This document shows positions 11,690 through 24,072 of a DNA stretch of 64,000 nucleotides, piece by piece (position 1 is the first letter of the stretch; each line of letters starts with the position of its first letter). The position numbers and the translations under genes are program-made. The notes below the pieces were generated by a model, which was not told the DNA's origin, did not search any database, and was given only the letters and a program-made list of their open reading frames with translations. The stretch lies in the NCBI RefSeq assembly GCF_000002425.4, contig NC_037275.1, forward strand, positions 7,259,777 to 7,323,776. The letters run 5' to 3'. The DNA comes from Physcomitrium patens. Lineage: Eukaryota; Streptophyta; Bryopsida; Funariales; Funariaceae.

Positions 11690-14215
11690 CTAGTGCATCT
11701 AATGGGACTACTAAGAGGACAACCATGTTGAATACTTGTAGATTGTGGCTCTACAAAAAATGGCATCTCAATTAAAATTTTCAATTGGCTTGGAATTAAA
11801 AGTAAGGAATTTAAAGGTGGAAGTATATACCTTACAAGTGATCAAGAAAATATATTGAATGAAATGTGTGAAGAAAAAATCTTGAAGTTGACAGATACCT
11901 ACATCTTAAGAGAGAGATTTAAGGTGATAAAACCAAGGTATGATGTTATCATTGGTATCCCATGGCTAGAGATGGAAAATAAGAAAGTTGATTGAATAGC
12001 AAGGATAATCTCTTTTAAAGATGGAAGATGCAAGGTAATTCTTTGCACACCCATATTAAATGAAGAGGAAAGACAACCAAAGAGATAGAAGTGGCAAAGT
12101 ACCTCATACACAAATATCAAAAGGTCTTTCCAACCAACCTACCTAGTAGTGTATGTCTTGATTGAGGTACTCCCTTTCAAATAGAACTATTGTCTAGAGC
12201 CAAACCAAAAAGTCGACCAATTTATTACCTAGCACCAAAATGAACTTAAAGAGCTGCAGAAGATATTAGAGAAACTCTTGGAAAAAGGCTTCATTTGAAA
12301 AAGCACGTCACCATGGGAAGCACCTATACTTTTTGTACCTAAAAAAGATAGTGGACTTTGCCTTTACATTGACTATCAAGGTCTCAATAAGAAGATTGTT
12401 AAAAATCCATATCCACTTTCACGTGTGGATGATCTTCTTGACTAACTTTGAGGTGCAACCATCTTTAATAAATTAGATCTTTAAAGCACCTATTGGCAAA
12501 CACTTATTGCAAAAGAAGATGTGGAAAAGATGGCATTTTGTACATGCTATGGATATTTTGAATGGCTAATTTTACACTTTGGTCTCACCAATGCTTCAAT
12601 CTCTTTCATGGATCACATATTCAAATTATTTTGAGACCTTTTGAACAAATATGTAGTCGTCATTATTGATGATATTCTTGTATATAATACAATCTTTGAA
12701 GAGCATAAACAATACCTATGAGAGAAAATATATCCATTATAAGAGAATTGCTTTTATTATAAGCAATCAAAATATAAACTTTAGAAGTTGGAAGTCACAT
12801 TTTTGGAGCATATGGTATCCTCTAAAGACATGTGTATGGAACAAGATAAGGTGAAAGTAGTTCCAATCCCTAAAGATGCTTCTAAAGTTTGCTTGTTTTA
12901 GGCCTTATTAAATACTTTTGCTATTTTATTCAATAATTTATTCACATTGTTGCTTCATTGACAAATCTATTGATGAAAGGTGCCCCATTTAAATGGAAAC
13001 TAGAGCAGCAGAATGCCTTTGATAAGTTGAAAGAGGCACTCATTACTACTCCAATATTGCAATTGTATGATCATAATCTCTCTTGTATGCTTAACATTGA
13101 TGCTTTCGACTTTGCTATTACAGTGGTCCTTCAACAAAACTTTTGTACTAGCCCTCAACATGTAGCATATGAATCATGCAAGCTTAGAAGGACAGAGCAC
13201 AATTACTTTATTTGTGATTGAGAGCAATTAGCAATTGTACATGCCATAAAGGTATGGCAACACTCTCTATTGAAAAAGCCAATGGTTGTTTGGACTGACC
13301 ATCAATCTTTACTATATGATATGCATCTAAAAAACATGAAATTATAGCATCATCATTGAGAAGAACAATTGCAACTTTTTGATATTCAACTTGAGTACAA
13401 GCAAGGGAACTATGGATCTCATTACGTGTTTGTCGCAAATGCCTCATAATCATACCACCATTGTTGTCTTTATGGATCGACTCTTGAAGCAATTTCACTT
13501 GGTTGTCGTACACTTGGATATTGTTGCCTCAATGCTTGCATGAATCTCCTATAATATTATCTTTTGTCACCATAGATTACCTTGTGTCATTATTTCAAAT
13601 TAGGATTCATACTTCATGGAAAGTTTTTGGCAAGCCCTGTTCAAGCTACTAGGTACATGACTTACTATATCTTCAATCTTTTTTTCTCAAACAAATATGC
13701 AAATAAAGTATGTAAATTAGACCTTGAAAGATATGTTAGGGATATTTGTAGTGATTTTTCATTATGATTGGGATGAATAGTTGACGCCCTTCCAATTTGC
13801 TTATAATGATAGTATTCAAGTAAGTATTGGTTATTCATTATTTTTTCTTAATACTAGTCAAATCCAATTATGCCAATAAGTCTCTATTCTCTCATAGACA
13901 CCAATAATCCGACAATAGATGAATTTATACAATGGCTTACAACGACCTTATAAAAAGCATAGCATCGCCTCTTTACTACACAAAATCAATAAAAGTAATG
14001 TACGGATAACCATTGACAACACAAGATCTTTTGGGAGGGTGATCACGCGTTATTCTTCCAAGCTAAGTTGATACTTGCTACATCAATCCAAATTTATAAA
14101 CTAGCACCTTCATGGCTTCGATCTTTTTGTATTTCTACAATGATTTTTGATGTTGTATATCACCTCGAGTTTCCACCACATTTTTAAGTTCATCCAATCT
14201 TTCATTTAAGATTAG
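11690..14215 (+). pseudogene. Ty3/gypsy family B pol remnant (PR-RT-RH-IN)
   Basis: The protease keeps an intact D-C-G-S at 11741-11752, followed by 'DVIIGIPWLEME' near 11.95 kb. RT spans about 12.2-12.9 kb with 'SRPIYYLAP', '[14 protein letters not shown]' and 'IIDDILVY' in place of YLDD (Asp pair at 12668-12673). RNase H is at about 13.05-13.45 kb ('LNIDAFDFAITVVLQQ', 'EQLAIVHAIKVW', 'WTDHQSLL'). The integrase core fragment at about 13.56-13.9 kb reads 'FWQALFKLLGT', and its end at about 14.1-14.2 kb reads 'YHLEFPPHF'. The frame breaks repeatedly. Domain order is Ty3-type, but the sequence clearly differs from family A. No chromodomain was seen. Confidence 0.8.
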
Positions 14216-14232
14216 GTTAGTGGATCAAATAA

Positions 14233-14380
14233 GACCCACCATAGAACATTCTAAAAGAATTTAGGGCAATTATTTAGATGGGACTTACTATAGAACCTTC
14301 TAAAAAGAAATTTAAGGTGGTTATCTAGGTAGGGCCTATTATCTATGAACATTTTAAAAAGTCCAAGGTAGTAGGACAAG
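14233..14380 (+). repeat. Approximate 50-bp tandem repeat, three units
   Basis: Units begin at about 14233, 14282 and 14334 (spacing 49 and 52 bp). They share a 'gacc/tyactatagaacattctaaaa' core followed by 'ttaaggtggttatyta'. The array directly follows the family B integrase end and may be part of that element's 3' untranslated region. Confidence 0.55.
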
Positions 14381-14699
14381 GAATAAATAAGACTAACCAA
14401 GGCCTTTTGGGGCATTTCATCAAGTATGGTTTCAGACCCTTTTTCTTAATAAAGTTTAGCTTTGCATCCTTTTTTTCTTTAATTTTGTTCTGTTTTATTT
14501 TTATTTTCTCAATTGTCTTTCATATCCTATTTTTTTTAATTCTATTTAATTCTATTCTAATTTGTTTTGTCCTATTTTGTGATGAGATTTTATATTGCTG
14601 TCGAATAGAAGGATCTTGGATTTTTGAGATAATATGGTCATGTTTCATTGCTTCTATTGTATGAACCATCAATGCTTTCATACCTCCCATTGTCAAAGT
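14381..14699. other. T-rich sequence, nothing recognised
   Basis: An 85-codon open frame here is a phenylalanine- and isoleucine-rich product of T-runs. It does not look like a real protein. Confidence 0.4.
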
Positions 14700-15780
14700 T
14701 TGTCTCTAATTTTTCTCTACTTTCTTTTAGGTATATTATACCATCTTAGAAAAAAATAATCTCTTTACATAGTGCTTCTATAAAATCTTCACATTCTCTT
14801 CTCAAATGATCCACACTATCACACTACATGCATCTATACACTACACCTTCCATCGATCCTAACCTTTATTTTATTGATACTCTTGATGTTTGCCCCTTTT
14901 CTTCAAATTTTATAAATTTTATTTATAAATCTTTCATTTCTCATATAATTCCATCAATGTTCATTTCTTCTTTCTTTGATGTAGCTATTGAAGATTGAAT
15001 CATAGATGTAAGATACTTACAATGACCTTTGAATATCCACCTTATCCTTTTCTTTGTTCTTTTTGCAAGCAATCCTATTGCCTCTTCCACTTCCTTTCAA
15101 TTTTTCATCAATCCTTCATCTTTTTTTTTATCTTCAAGCAAGATTTTCAACTTTTCTTACAACTCTTAATTGATTGTTTGAAGAAAAAGTTTAACTTTAC
15201 TTGGATCCAATAATTACCTCTCTTTCTTTGATAAACAAAAATATTACTTTTTAAACTCTCTTAATATCTCTATTGCTAGAATATCCTTCTTTTGCCTTTC
15301 AATCCATTCAAAAAATAACTTCTTTGTAATCCTATCACTATCTTCCAAGAAAAATTCATCCTTCAATACTTGAAAAAAATATCTCCCATAAATCTCCGAA
15401 ATGTCCTATGAGGGACTTTACTTAATTTCTTATCCTTGATGCAATAGTTAGTTCAAATAATTGAATCATCTTTCTTTCTAAAACACACTTCAACTTTATT
15501 TCTTTCACATAGCACCTTAAATATTTTATGCCTTTTCCTTCAAATTGTTCAATCTCATCTATAATTGCATGTAATGCTTTTTTTGCCATATCCTCTTTGT
15601 GCTCTTTAATTTTTTGTTATTGCATAAATAAAACAAAAGCCTCAAACATAGTTGTAGAGTTGGAATCAAAGTACATACCTTGTCTTCTACAAGCACCTCC
15701 ACTTATAGCACCAATTGAAGCACCACCCATAGCTCTTCCTTCAACTCTCTTTCCTTCTTTTTGTATAATTTAAATAATCC
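14700..15780 (-). pseudogene. Minus-strand retroelement gag with CCHC zinc knuckle
   Basis: On the minus strand the segment 14832-14791 reads C-x2-C-x4-H-x4-C ('CM*CDSVDHLRREC', where one x residue is a stop), the signature of a retroelement nucleocapsid zinc knuckle. Upstream on the same strand (15.78-15.3 kb) is a longer open stretch with 'RAMGGASIGAISGG' and then a helical, charged region, as in a capsid protein. It lies opposite to the family B pol to its left, so it is a separate insertion. Its superfamily cannot be fixed. Confidence 0.55.
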
Positions 15781-15889
15781 AAAAATAACAAATATCTTTC
15801 ACCTGAAGTCTTTCATATCGAATTTATCAAATATGTCATAATATATGAAGTCTTACTTAAAAATATATTAGACACTTGATTGTAAAAGA

Positions 15890-16340
15890 TAGAATAGAAA
15901 TTACAACAATAAAATTCTAACTCTAATAAAATACTAAATAAATTCTAATTAAACCTTTAAAATACTAGTCAAGCTTTAATCAAATTCAAAAGAAACCTTA
16001 AAGAAATTACAAAAGAAATAAAAAGAAATTTTAAAGGAATTCAAAAAAAAAACACAATAAATCTTAAAAGAATTTCTAAAAAATCCTAAAGAAATATTAG
16101 AATAAATAAAAATATATCTTAAATAAATCTCAATTAAGTCCTAATTTAACCTTAGTTAAAATTCTAATGGATTTTAATCAAATCCTAGGCCAAATCCTAA
16201 ATCCTAAAAAAATCCTAAATCAAATCTTAAATCCTAGTCCAATCTTAACCAAATTCTAAATCCTAATCTAATCCAAACCTTAAATCAAATCCTAACCAAA
16301 ATCTAATCAATTCAATCTAATCTTAATATAATTTAGAACT
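15890..16340 (+). repeat. Degenerate AATCCTAA-type short-period repeat tract
   Basis: Words such as 'aaatcctaa', 'aaattctaa', 'aaatcttaa' and 'aaaccttaa' recur with loose spacing, most densely at 16.18-16.32 kb. They could be a decayed array of the plant telomere unit CCCTAAA with C-to-T changes, or an unrelated simple repeat. The period is irregular, so this is only a description. Confidence 0.45.
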
Positions 16341-16823
16341 TCAATATTTATTGATTAAATCATCAATTTTATTTAAAATTTTAAATACTTCTCAAAAACT
16401 AAATTAGTAAGAAGCATATAAAATTTGAAGATAATTTTACTTATCAAATAGAAAGAAAATTCTAAAATCCACTTATGTATTGGCTAGCCTCTTACTCCAA
16501 TCTAAATGTTGAACTTCTAGTGCTAGTATCTCTTCTTTAAACTATTCAATTTTTTTAAAATTTCACACATGTATAACAAATAAAGTCTATTACCCTTATA
16601 CATAAATTTCTCTCTAATCCAATTAGTAGATTATTAAAGATCTTAGAAATCCTAATAGCTCATCAAAGTCTAATTTTTGAGACCTCAATCTATTGGAAAT
16701 TTATTAACCTTCAATTCAACTATTTGATCAAATTCAAACTTATAATATACACTTTAGACAACTATTCATATAAGTCTTCAAAATTTGAACTATAGATCTG
16801 TTACCAAATTCAAAAAATTATTC
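16341..16823. other. AT-rich sequence, nothing recognised
   Basis: No open frame, repeat boundary or motif was recognised here. Confidence 0.4.
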
Positions 16824-16952
16824 AAAATTTAATATTTTTTTTATTTCATAAATTTTAAATTCAACCAAAATATAATATTTTTTTTATTTCATAAATTCTA
16901 AATTCAACCAAAATATAATATTCTTTTTATTTTACAAATTCTAGATTCATCC
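16824..16952 (+). repeat. 43-bp tandem repeat, three units
   Basis: Three units start at 16824, 16867 and 16910, each 43 bp: 'aaaatataatattttttttatttcataaattctaaattcaacc' in consensus form. Units differ by a few substitutions. It is a local minisatellite in AT-rich sequence. Confidence 0.8.
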
Positions 16953-17454
16953 AAAACAATTGTGTCTTTGCAAAGCTCTTACAAAGTCATTATACACTCA
17001 AATCATTCAAAATCAATATCCAAAGAAATCATATCAAGTCTCATCCTCAAATCTTATTCTTTGATCTACAAAAGAATCTTAGAGTTGCCATAGGTGCTCG
17101 GTTTTGTATCTTAGGATTTGATTTTGACCTAGGTTGATAATTAGTCTTCTTTAGGTATCAAATATTACTCTTTTGAGTTAATTTTTGCTAAAATCAACTC
17201 CTAACTTCTTCTTACATATTTTCATATTCTTTACTTTTTTAATCTACATTTTTTTATTTTATTTATGGCCTTACAAAATAAATAGAAGTCTACTTTGTAA
17301 AAAGATAGCATTTATATCTTTAGTTTTATTTTTTTTTGGACTATTGTTTGTTTTCTAACATAATTTACTACAATATTTGAAGTAAGATCTTCTATAATAT
17401 AATAATTTCTTTGCTCCTTTCTCCTATTAGTCATATTATATTACAACAATGTAT
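16953..17454. other. AT-rich sequence, nothing recognised
   Basis: No coding potential or structured repeat was seen. It ends where the third family A copy begins. Confidence 0.4.
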
Positions 17455-18058
17455 AATAAATTGGCACATTTTTCTACTCAACAAATAATTTTTTTTGCTA
17501 ATTATAATTATCATCTATAATTTGATATTTTTATTTTTTAAAAGTTAATAATCATATTCTAAAAGATTTGGCAAATCATTTATTAGAGCAATATATAACA
17601 ATGAAGGTATAGTTAAAGAAAGCTTAAAATGACAAAAGACTAATGTAGATGCCTATTACAAGGAACAATTATAATTGAATGTGGATGATAAAGTATGATT
17701 ACTTCATCACAATATCAAGACTACTCATTTTTGTAAAAAATTAGACTATCATAAGCTTAGAGCTTTTTTTATTTGTGAGTATGTCAATTCTATTGCTTAT
17801 TGATTACATCTACCAAAGTCTATGAAGATCCATCATGTATTCTATATGTCTCTTCTTAAGTCACTTAAGACAACAAATATTTGGAAAAGAAAGGAAATAC
17901 TACCTCCTTCTATAGAAATAGATAATAATCAAGAATTTAAGGTAGAAGAAGTCTTAGATTTAAGGCGATGCCAAAATATATTGAAATATCTTATTTATTG
18001 GCACAGATATGATATAAGTAGATGCATATGGGAGCCAACAAAAAAATCTTGCAAATGA
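17455..18058 (+). pseudogene. Family A copy 3: integrase C terminus and chromodomain
   Basis: A 5'-truncated copy that begins within the late integrase ('FFANY...YH' region) and runs to the chromodomain. The open frame 17822-18058 (78 codons) contains the best preserved chromodomain in the window: 'QEFKVEEVLDLRRCQN', then 'KYLIYWHRYDISRCIWEPTK'. The E-V-E-x-x-L-D start, aromatic Y-W cage positions and the closing W-E-P fit chromodomains, which direct integration toward histone-modified chromatin. Upstream parts have stops. The first 5 kb of the element is missing. Confidence 0.8.
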
Positions 18059-18662
18059 GCAAAGAAAGTTGAGGCTTTTTATTAATGACATCCATCAAAA
18101 CCAAGATGAAGTATAAAAATCTTTACTATAAAAAAAAAAGATCTAAAAAAAATAGCATTCTATCTTCTATCTTTGTTTCTAGCTTTTGTTTATTTTTGGT
18201 ACTAAAAAGATGGAAAAATAATAATAAAAAAAATTATTGTTTGTTGACTTATCAAATAAGACATTACGATTGTCACAACCTTCAAGACAAAGTAATGAAG
18301 ATGAAGATCCTCAAGAACAATATGTCTTTTCTAAAATTAATGGTGAGATATAATATATTTAATATCATGATCTTGGAAGAGACTCCTAATATTTGGTGAT
18401 TTTATGAGAGGTCAGAACAACTCTTGACGATATTCTAAATGTTTTATTTGAAGGAGGTTATGAAGGCTTCAACAACAATCAAATAATAAGGTGGCCTTTT
18501 TGTCATAATATGAGACACTATTGATGGCTTAGAGGACCTAGAAACTATCTTTGAAGATAACAAAGATCAAAATACATGGCAAACATAATTTGTCAAATCT
18601 TGGATTTTTTTTAACAATTGATGATTGTTTCTTGTAGGACTTATTCCTAAAAGAGGAGATAA
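18059..18662 (+). other. 3' non-coding region of family A copy 3
   Basis: It matches the post-chromodomain segments of copies 1 and 2 ('gacattacgattgtcacaac', 'gaagatcctcaagaacaa', 'ggaggttatgaaggct'). An A-rich 104-codon open frame at 18085-18399 is not convincing as a protein. Confidence 0.55.
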
Positions 18663-19203
18663 TGTCATAGACATATATATTTATTTTAATAATTATTTAT
18701 ATGATTAGATAGAAGTAGATAAAAATAGATTAATTTCATAACATCTTCTAAAATATCTTTCTAGAAGCTTCATAGATTTGATTTTTACTTTAAACATATT
18801 TGGAGTTGATTGATAGGTTAAAAACTTAGTCAACAAGTTAATTAAATATTACATGTGTTGGTAGCTTATAGAAGAAGTTAATTATGTGGTATACAAATAA
18901 AAAACTTGTCTTACAAATTAAAATACATATCTTGCAAAGTCAACATGTGTTAGAGGTCTTATAAAACATCATTATGTAGCTCTTGATTAGATAGTATATA
19001 TAAAAGCAAGAGTGAAGCCAACTTTACTCTTGTAAATGTCTTTTTAGTCATTATTCTTATTTCAAGACTTTCTAGTCTTTTTGTCTTTAGCAATAGCTAT
19101 TCTAGTTTAATACATTACCATCTTTGAGTAATTATCAAGTTTTTTTGAGTGACACAATAGTATCTTGATTTATTATTCTTTAAGATTCATATCTTTGATA
19201 ACA
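18663..19203 (+). mobile_element. 3' LTR of family A copy 3
   Basis: About 541 bp, starting TGTCATAGACAT and ending TTTGATAACA. It aligns with the other family A LTRs and has the TATA-like run TATATATA at 18995-19002 in the conserved position. Confidence 0.8.
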
Positions 19204-19581
19204 TCTAATTATTATATTTTAATTTAATTAATTTATATAAATAAAATAAAATTCTAAGCATATAAGATATTATCACTTTTATATTAAATACAACTACTTG
19301 GGTTATATTATAATCAAGCTCCCTAAAATATATGCAAAAAATCCTTCTTCTTTTAAATAAAATCTCAAAATTTATGTTTTATGTGTATAATCATTTTTTA
19401 TAAAGTTTTCTATTGCAACAAACAAAGTTTGTTCTTAAAAGTTTTTTTGCATCTCATTCAATGTTCTTTATACTTTCCTTATATAGTTTTGATAGAATCT
19501 CTTGACATCTATGTGCCTAGTTTGGTATTAAAACCCAACTTCTTATTTGATCTCTTTAAGTATTTATAATTAGTTATTTTT
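19204..19581. other. AT-rich sequence, nothing recognised
   Basis: A 62-codon open frame (19381-19569) lies here, but its composition is that of AT-rich intergenic sequence. It has no recognised motif. Confidence 0.4.
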
Positions 19582-19830
19582 TGTATGAAATCGATTTAGA
19601 CTAATTGAAATAATTAGAGTCATACTACTACTTCTAATTTTAAAGTAATTTGAAGCAATGGCATCTATACAAAGCAATACTTAGTAATTAGCTAACTATA
19701 AAGTGATCTAACTTGTTTTATTGTATCTTAATAACTACTTTCCAAGAGACAATTAGATAATATTTTTAACATAGTTTAGAATATATTTTCTTGACTATAT
19801 TAATTAATATATAAAATACTATCAAAGCAA
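19582..19830 (-). repeat. LTR-like direct repeat flanking copia copy 1 (3' side)
   Basis: It starts TGTATGAAATCGATTTAGAC and aligns with 22062-22290 over about 230 bp. It is placed after the RNase H of the minus-strand element, as a 3' LTR should be. Confidence 0.55.
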
Positions 19831-22061
19831 TGGCAAAAACAATTTCTTGAAGTACATAATATAAGTTTTTTTAATTAAAAATAGTTATATTCTTAAAAAA
19901 TCTTGTAAGCATAATTGAGAGGGGCTATGGAATTTTTTTGATAATATTAGGTTGTAAATAAGAAGTCTATGGCATATAACAAAGACAACATAAAATTATT
20001 AATATAAAATAAAGAAGTTGAAATAATATTCTATTTAAAACTGCATAAAGATTTGTACCATGTGGCAAAAGCCAATGCTACTATGAAATAGAAATTGAAA
20101 AGAAATAAGGCATCTATATGACTTGAAAAGAAGCTAATTATTAAGTGATTAATTTTCTTTAAAGGATGAAATAAAGAAACAAGTCATCTATATATAAGAA
20201 AAAAATGATTGTAAAAATATCTTTTAATAAAAAAATCTAAATCTAAATCTAAATCATTTTTTATCTATCTATTTTTATTAAGCATGCATCCATCTTTTGG
20301 TACCAAACAAAAAATGTTTGCTTCAATTCATAAAAAGATTTATAGAATTTAGATATCAAATGATCAAGTGCTTCTATTTAAAATCATTTTGGTTATTGCA
20401 TATAAAAAACCTCTTAAAAGGTCTTATTAAAGAATATTTTCACAATATCTATAAGAAAGTTAATCCAATTTTATAAAAGGACAAGTGCAATTATGGTTTG
20501 GAAGATAGACCATTAAACCATTGATATTAATGTATTATTGTAATTGATACCTTTACATTTTAAATATATATAAGTTAGAAGTCATGCCTTGAGTTTAGTC
20601 TTGACTAATCTATATGGATTGAATCTTGTCTTAAAGATTTATTTTTATATCACTACACATTGCCTTTAGAAAATTTTAGTGAGATCCTAAAAATTATTTT
20701 TAACTAATGATACATATTCTTCTTTTATAGCAATAATTTATCCTAAGTCTTAAGATTCTTAAGTCATTATAATATTATTATTGATTGAACCATCTTTTTT
20801 GATAAAATAGAGGTTTATATTTCTAAAGTGATATTACTCATAATTATAATATTTTATAAAGACTTTACTTTTTGATATACAAAAAGACCTTCAAATTGGT
20901 TTGAAAGCATGATTGGAGGTCCTTGCAAGTGTACTGGTCTTTGGAACTTCATCAATCAATTCTTTAGTATCTTCTCTTTCATGCTCATTTATGAATTTTT
21001 GTAGTACTTTTTATTAATCATGCATAGCAACATTCAGAGAATCATTGACAATATTATGGTATTTTCTTCTTTTGGTGGAATTGGCAATGTGTTTGTTGTG
21101 AAAAATAGATATCAAATAAGATTGATGAGACATTACAAAACTAGAAGTCATTAGAGATATTTTTCAAGAAAGTGATATTGCAACTAATAATAATTTGATG
21201 TTAAGTGGAATCAAATAATGATAGCTATTGTTATAAATATTATATTCAATAAAATAGAATAAAGCACCTTAATTTGGAACTTGGAAGAAAATTTATCAAA
21301 AATAAGTACAAATACATAACATCCAAAGACTTGAGAAAGAACAAGATTTGGCTTGAGATTGTAGAGGCATTGAAAGAAAATAGAGTTTTAAAGTTCTATA
21401 GTTGAATAATTATATAGAAGATAAATAATAGCTTATATAATCTTAATTTAGAAGGAAAAAAAGATACTTAGTATATAAGAATGCACTTCTACCACCTTCA
21501 ATCAATGCTTTATACTTGTATTTTGTAATATCATTTCAATAAAAAAATAGATAGTGTACTAAATTGATAGCAAATTCTATATAATGTATAAATTCTACAA
21601 AGCTGTATAATATATATTCTTTACAATGATTTGATAAAAACATCCTACATTTGATGAAAATATTTTTTTAACAATAGTTTTTTAATATTAAAAGTAATAA
21701 AAAATCTTCACTTTTAGTTTTAAAAAAGTAAACTTATGTGTAGAAAAATTAATCATTGATAAATATAAGAAAATACTTAGTTAATTTGATAGATTTTATT
21801 ACTCTACAAAGATTACTATGAATGAACTCTAAATATCCAAAAGTTTGTTTCTACAACCATTACAAGCTTTGCTCCTTATGTTGTTTGTTAAAAATACATA
21901 CAATGCATTTGCACTTGACAAATAAAAGATGTGAAATGTTGGTGAGTAGCTTTGTTTCCATCAATATAATGTGATACTACCACTAAATTAAATAAAATGA
22001 ATTAATATTTAGAGACTTTTATATCAGAAAATAAGAAAAAAAATCTTTTGCTTTGATATAA

Positions 22062-22290
22062 TGTTAAAAAATTGGTCTTAATTTAATGAAACAATTAAAG
22101 TTATACCACTACCTCTAAACTTATATTAAATTGAAGTTTTGATATCTATATAAAGGATAACTTATTATTCAATTAACTATGTAATAATTTAAAATATTTA
22201 ATTATATCTTAATAATTTTTTCTAATATATATTTCTATATTATTCTAAATATAATTTCTAATACTTTACATTGTGTAATTTACTTAGATC
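22062..22290 (-). repeat. LTR-like direct repeat flanking copia copy 1 (5' side)
   Basis: It starts TGTTAAAAAATTGGTCTTAA and aligns with 19582-19830 ('cttaatttaatgaaac...ttaataatt'). It sits immediately beyond the decayed primer binding site. The far end is uncertain. Confidence 0.55.
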
Positions 22291-23130
22291 TTCTAGATTT
22301 ATTAAAGATGCAAGGATGTTTTTGCTTAGAATTAGAAGTTGGGGTGTGAATGGTGACTTGTGATAGTTACTTCTAAGGATGCAATTGAAATGTAGCAATA
22401 AAACCTTGTTTGATAATAAAAACTTTTTCAAACTCTATCTTACATTTTTAAGATGCTAAATTATAAATTGAGGCTTTAATGTCATTCTAAAATATAGTTT
22501 TTTAACAATGTGAGATTAAGTCATGTCCATTGGATTAAAAGGTGTAATGATGAAAAATGCCAAAATAATTATTCTTAACTAAATTATTGTATAAATACAA
22601 GCAAAGATTCTCTAATTCTAATTTATTATTAAATAATTTTTTTGAGATATAAACAACTTATAATTTAAGTCTTTAAGCCAATGAAGTGTAGTTTGTTGAT
22701 ATGAAGGTTTTGAAACTATAATTTATATAAGTAAAACTTTAATACAATACTAATATTTGGAATGTTTGGACTTTGAGTTGTTATTACTTTGTATGATTGA
22801 TGAAATGAGGATCAACTAACACTAAGTGGATACAAGTACTTTCATTAATGGTAGTTTTAAATCAATACAAGCTTCTTCTATGAGTGTATGTTGATATGTT
22901 TACTATGATAGTCTACTACTCTATTGTAGTGAGATGAAGTCAATAGTCACATTAAAGAGATAGTCATCTTATTTTGCAACTTATGTGGAAAAATTCAAAT
23001 CAATACTTTATATATATGATAATAGCACAAAAGTAAGTCAATGCAATTTGAACCATTTAAGATATTGCAATTGTTTCTTTGCAATCTAACTACTCTAGGT
23101 ATTACAAAACTATGTTTTTATTGTATCTTA
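22265..23130 (+). repeat. Decayed copy of a tandem duplication (partner at 24.96-25.78 kb)
   Basis: This aligns in order with 24955-25775. Examples: 'ggtgtaatgatgaaaaatgcc' against 'ggtgtgatgatgagaaatgcc'; 'aaaaccttgtttgataataaaaac' against 'gagaccttgtttgatgaggagaac'; 'caatacaagcttcttctatgag' against 'caatgcaagctttttcaatgag'. Nearly all differences replace C or G here with T or A, so CpGs of the partner are TG, CA or TA here. There is no open frame. It is the methylated, decayed member of the pair. Confidence 0.75.
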
Positions 23131-24028
23131 TATCACATTTCTTAATAATAACCATGCTTATTATAAAATCATCCCTAAATTACAAAATAATAGTTTCATT
23201 TGTCTAATTTTCAACATTTTATAGACTTTTGAACATTAATGTCTTATGTCATATTTTTAATCTAAATAGCACCATTAAATATTATTTGTTTATTCTTATT
23301 AAGTATATTAAAATTTAAGCCTTACAATCTACTTAGTTTTAGTATTTTATATAATATTTATTGTTATTATTATTATTGTTTTTATTTTTTTAATATTAAA
23401 ATTTTGATTTATTTTGTCATATATTAATAAGTTTAATTTTAAAAATATTTAAAGTTAGATCATTCATTTATGTTGTCAATATAATAAGCTTCTATCTAAT
23501 TTAAACGATATTTTTGCACTTAAGTATTATTTTTTATAGTAAATTATATTAAATTTTTATGAATTATGAATTTTGTAGCAATAATATGCTAATGAAATAG
23601 AATAAATTACATAATTACATAATAATTTCAGCTTGCAAAGATTAGTAATTTGGTTTTATTACTTAATTATATAAGTTTTGATTTTTTATATTAATTATTA
23701 TTATTATACTAACATTTAATTGGTTATGATGCAATATACAATTTGCATCAATCAAATTGTAATTTAAAGATTATAAATCCTATTTTTATCTCTAATAATA
23801 TTATTATAAAAAACCTATTATGTAAGAACTTATTAAATATCATAATTTTAATCTTAATTTACATCTAAAAAATATACTATCATCATATTTATAATTATAT
23901 ATTCAAAATCCCTCTACATTAATATCTTCAATGTTATTTGTTTTGTGGTGATTACATAAAGTATTATTATAATCAATAACTAATATTAATTTTTTGTATT
24001 TAATGGTTAATTTTTAAATTTTCTACAT

Positions 24029-24072
<44 letters not shown>

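Larger units (their letters stand above)
19582..22290 (-). mobile_element. Ty1/copia remnant, copy 1 (minus strand)
   Basis: Read on the minus strand. Integrase is at about 21.99-21.25 kb ('LEFIHSNLC', 'YFLIFIND', 'VYFFKTKSEDF', then 'VFGCYVFV'). RT is at about 20.95-20.2 kb ('YELKQTFFVWYQKMD', matching the copia 'YGLKQAPRxWYxK' motif). RNase H is at about 20.13-19.9 kb ('ALAFATWYKS'). Direct repeats starting at 19582 and 22062 look like the LTRs. At 22050-22061 'gctttgatataa' is a decayed complement of the tRNA-iMet primer site, placed correctly for a minus-strand element. Gag and protease are deleted and stops abound. Order IN-RT-RH is diagnostic of copia. Confidence 0.75.

Noticed and set aside
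14407-14664. 85-codon frame that looks like membrane segments
   Set aside because: The Phe/Ile runs come from poly(T)-rich DNA; this is not a credible membrane protein.
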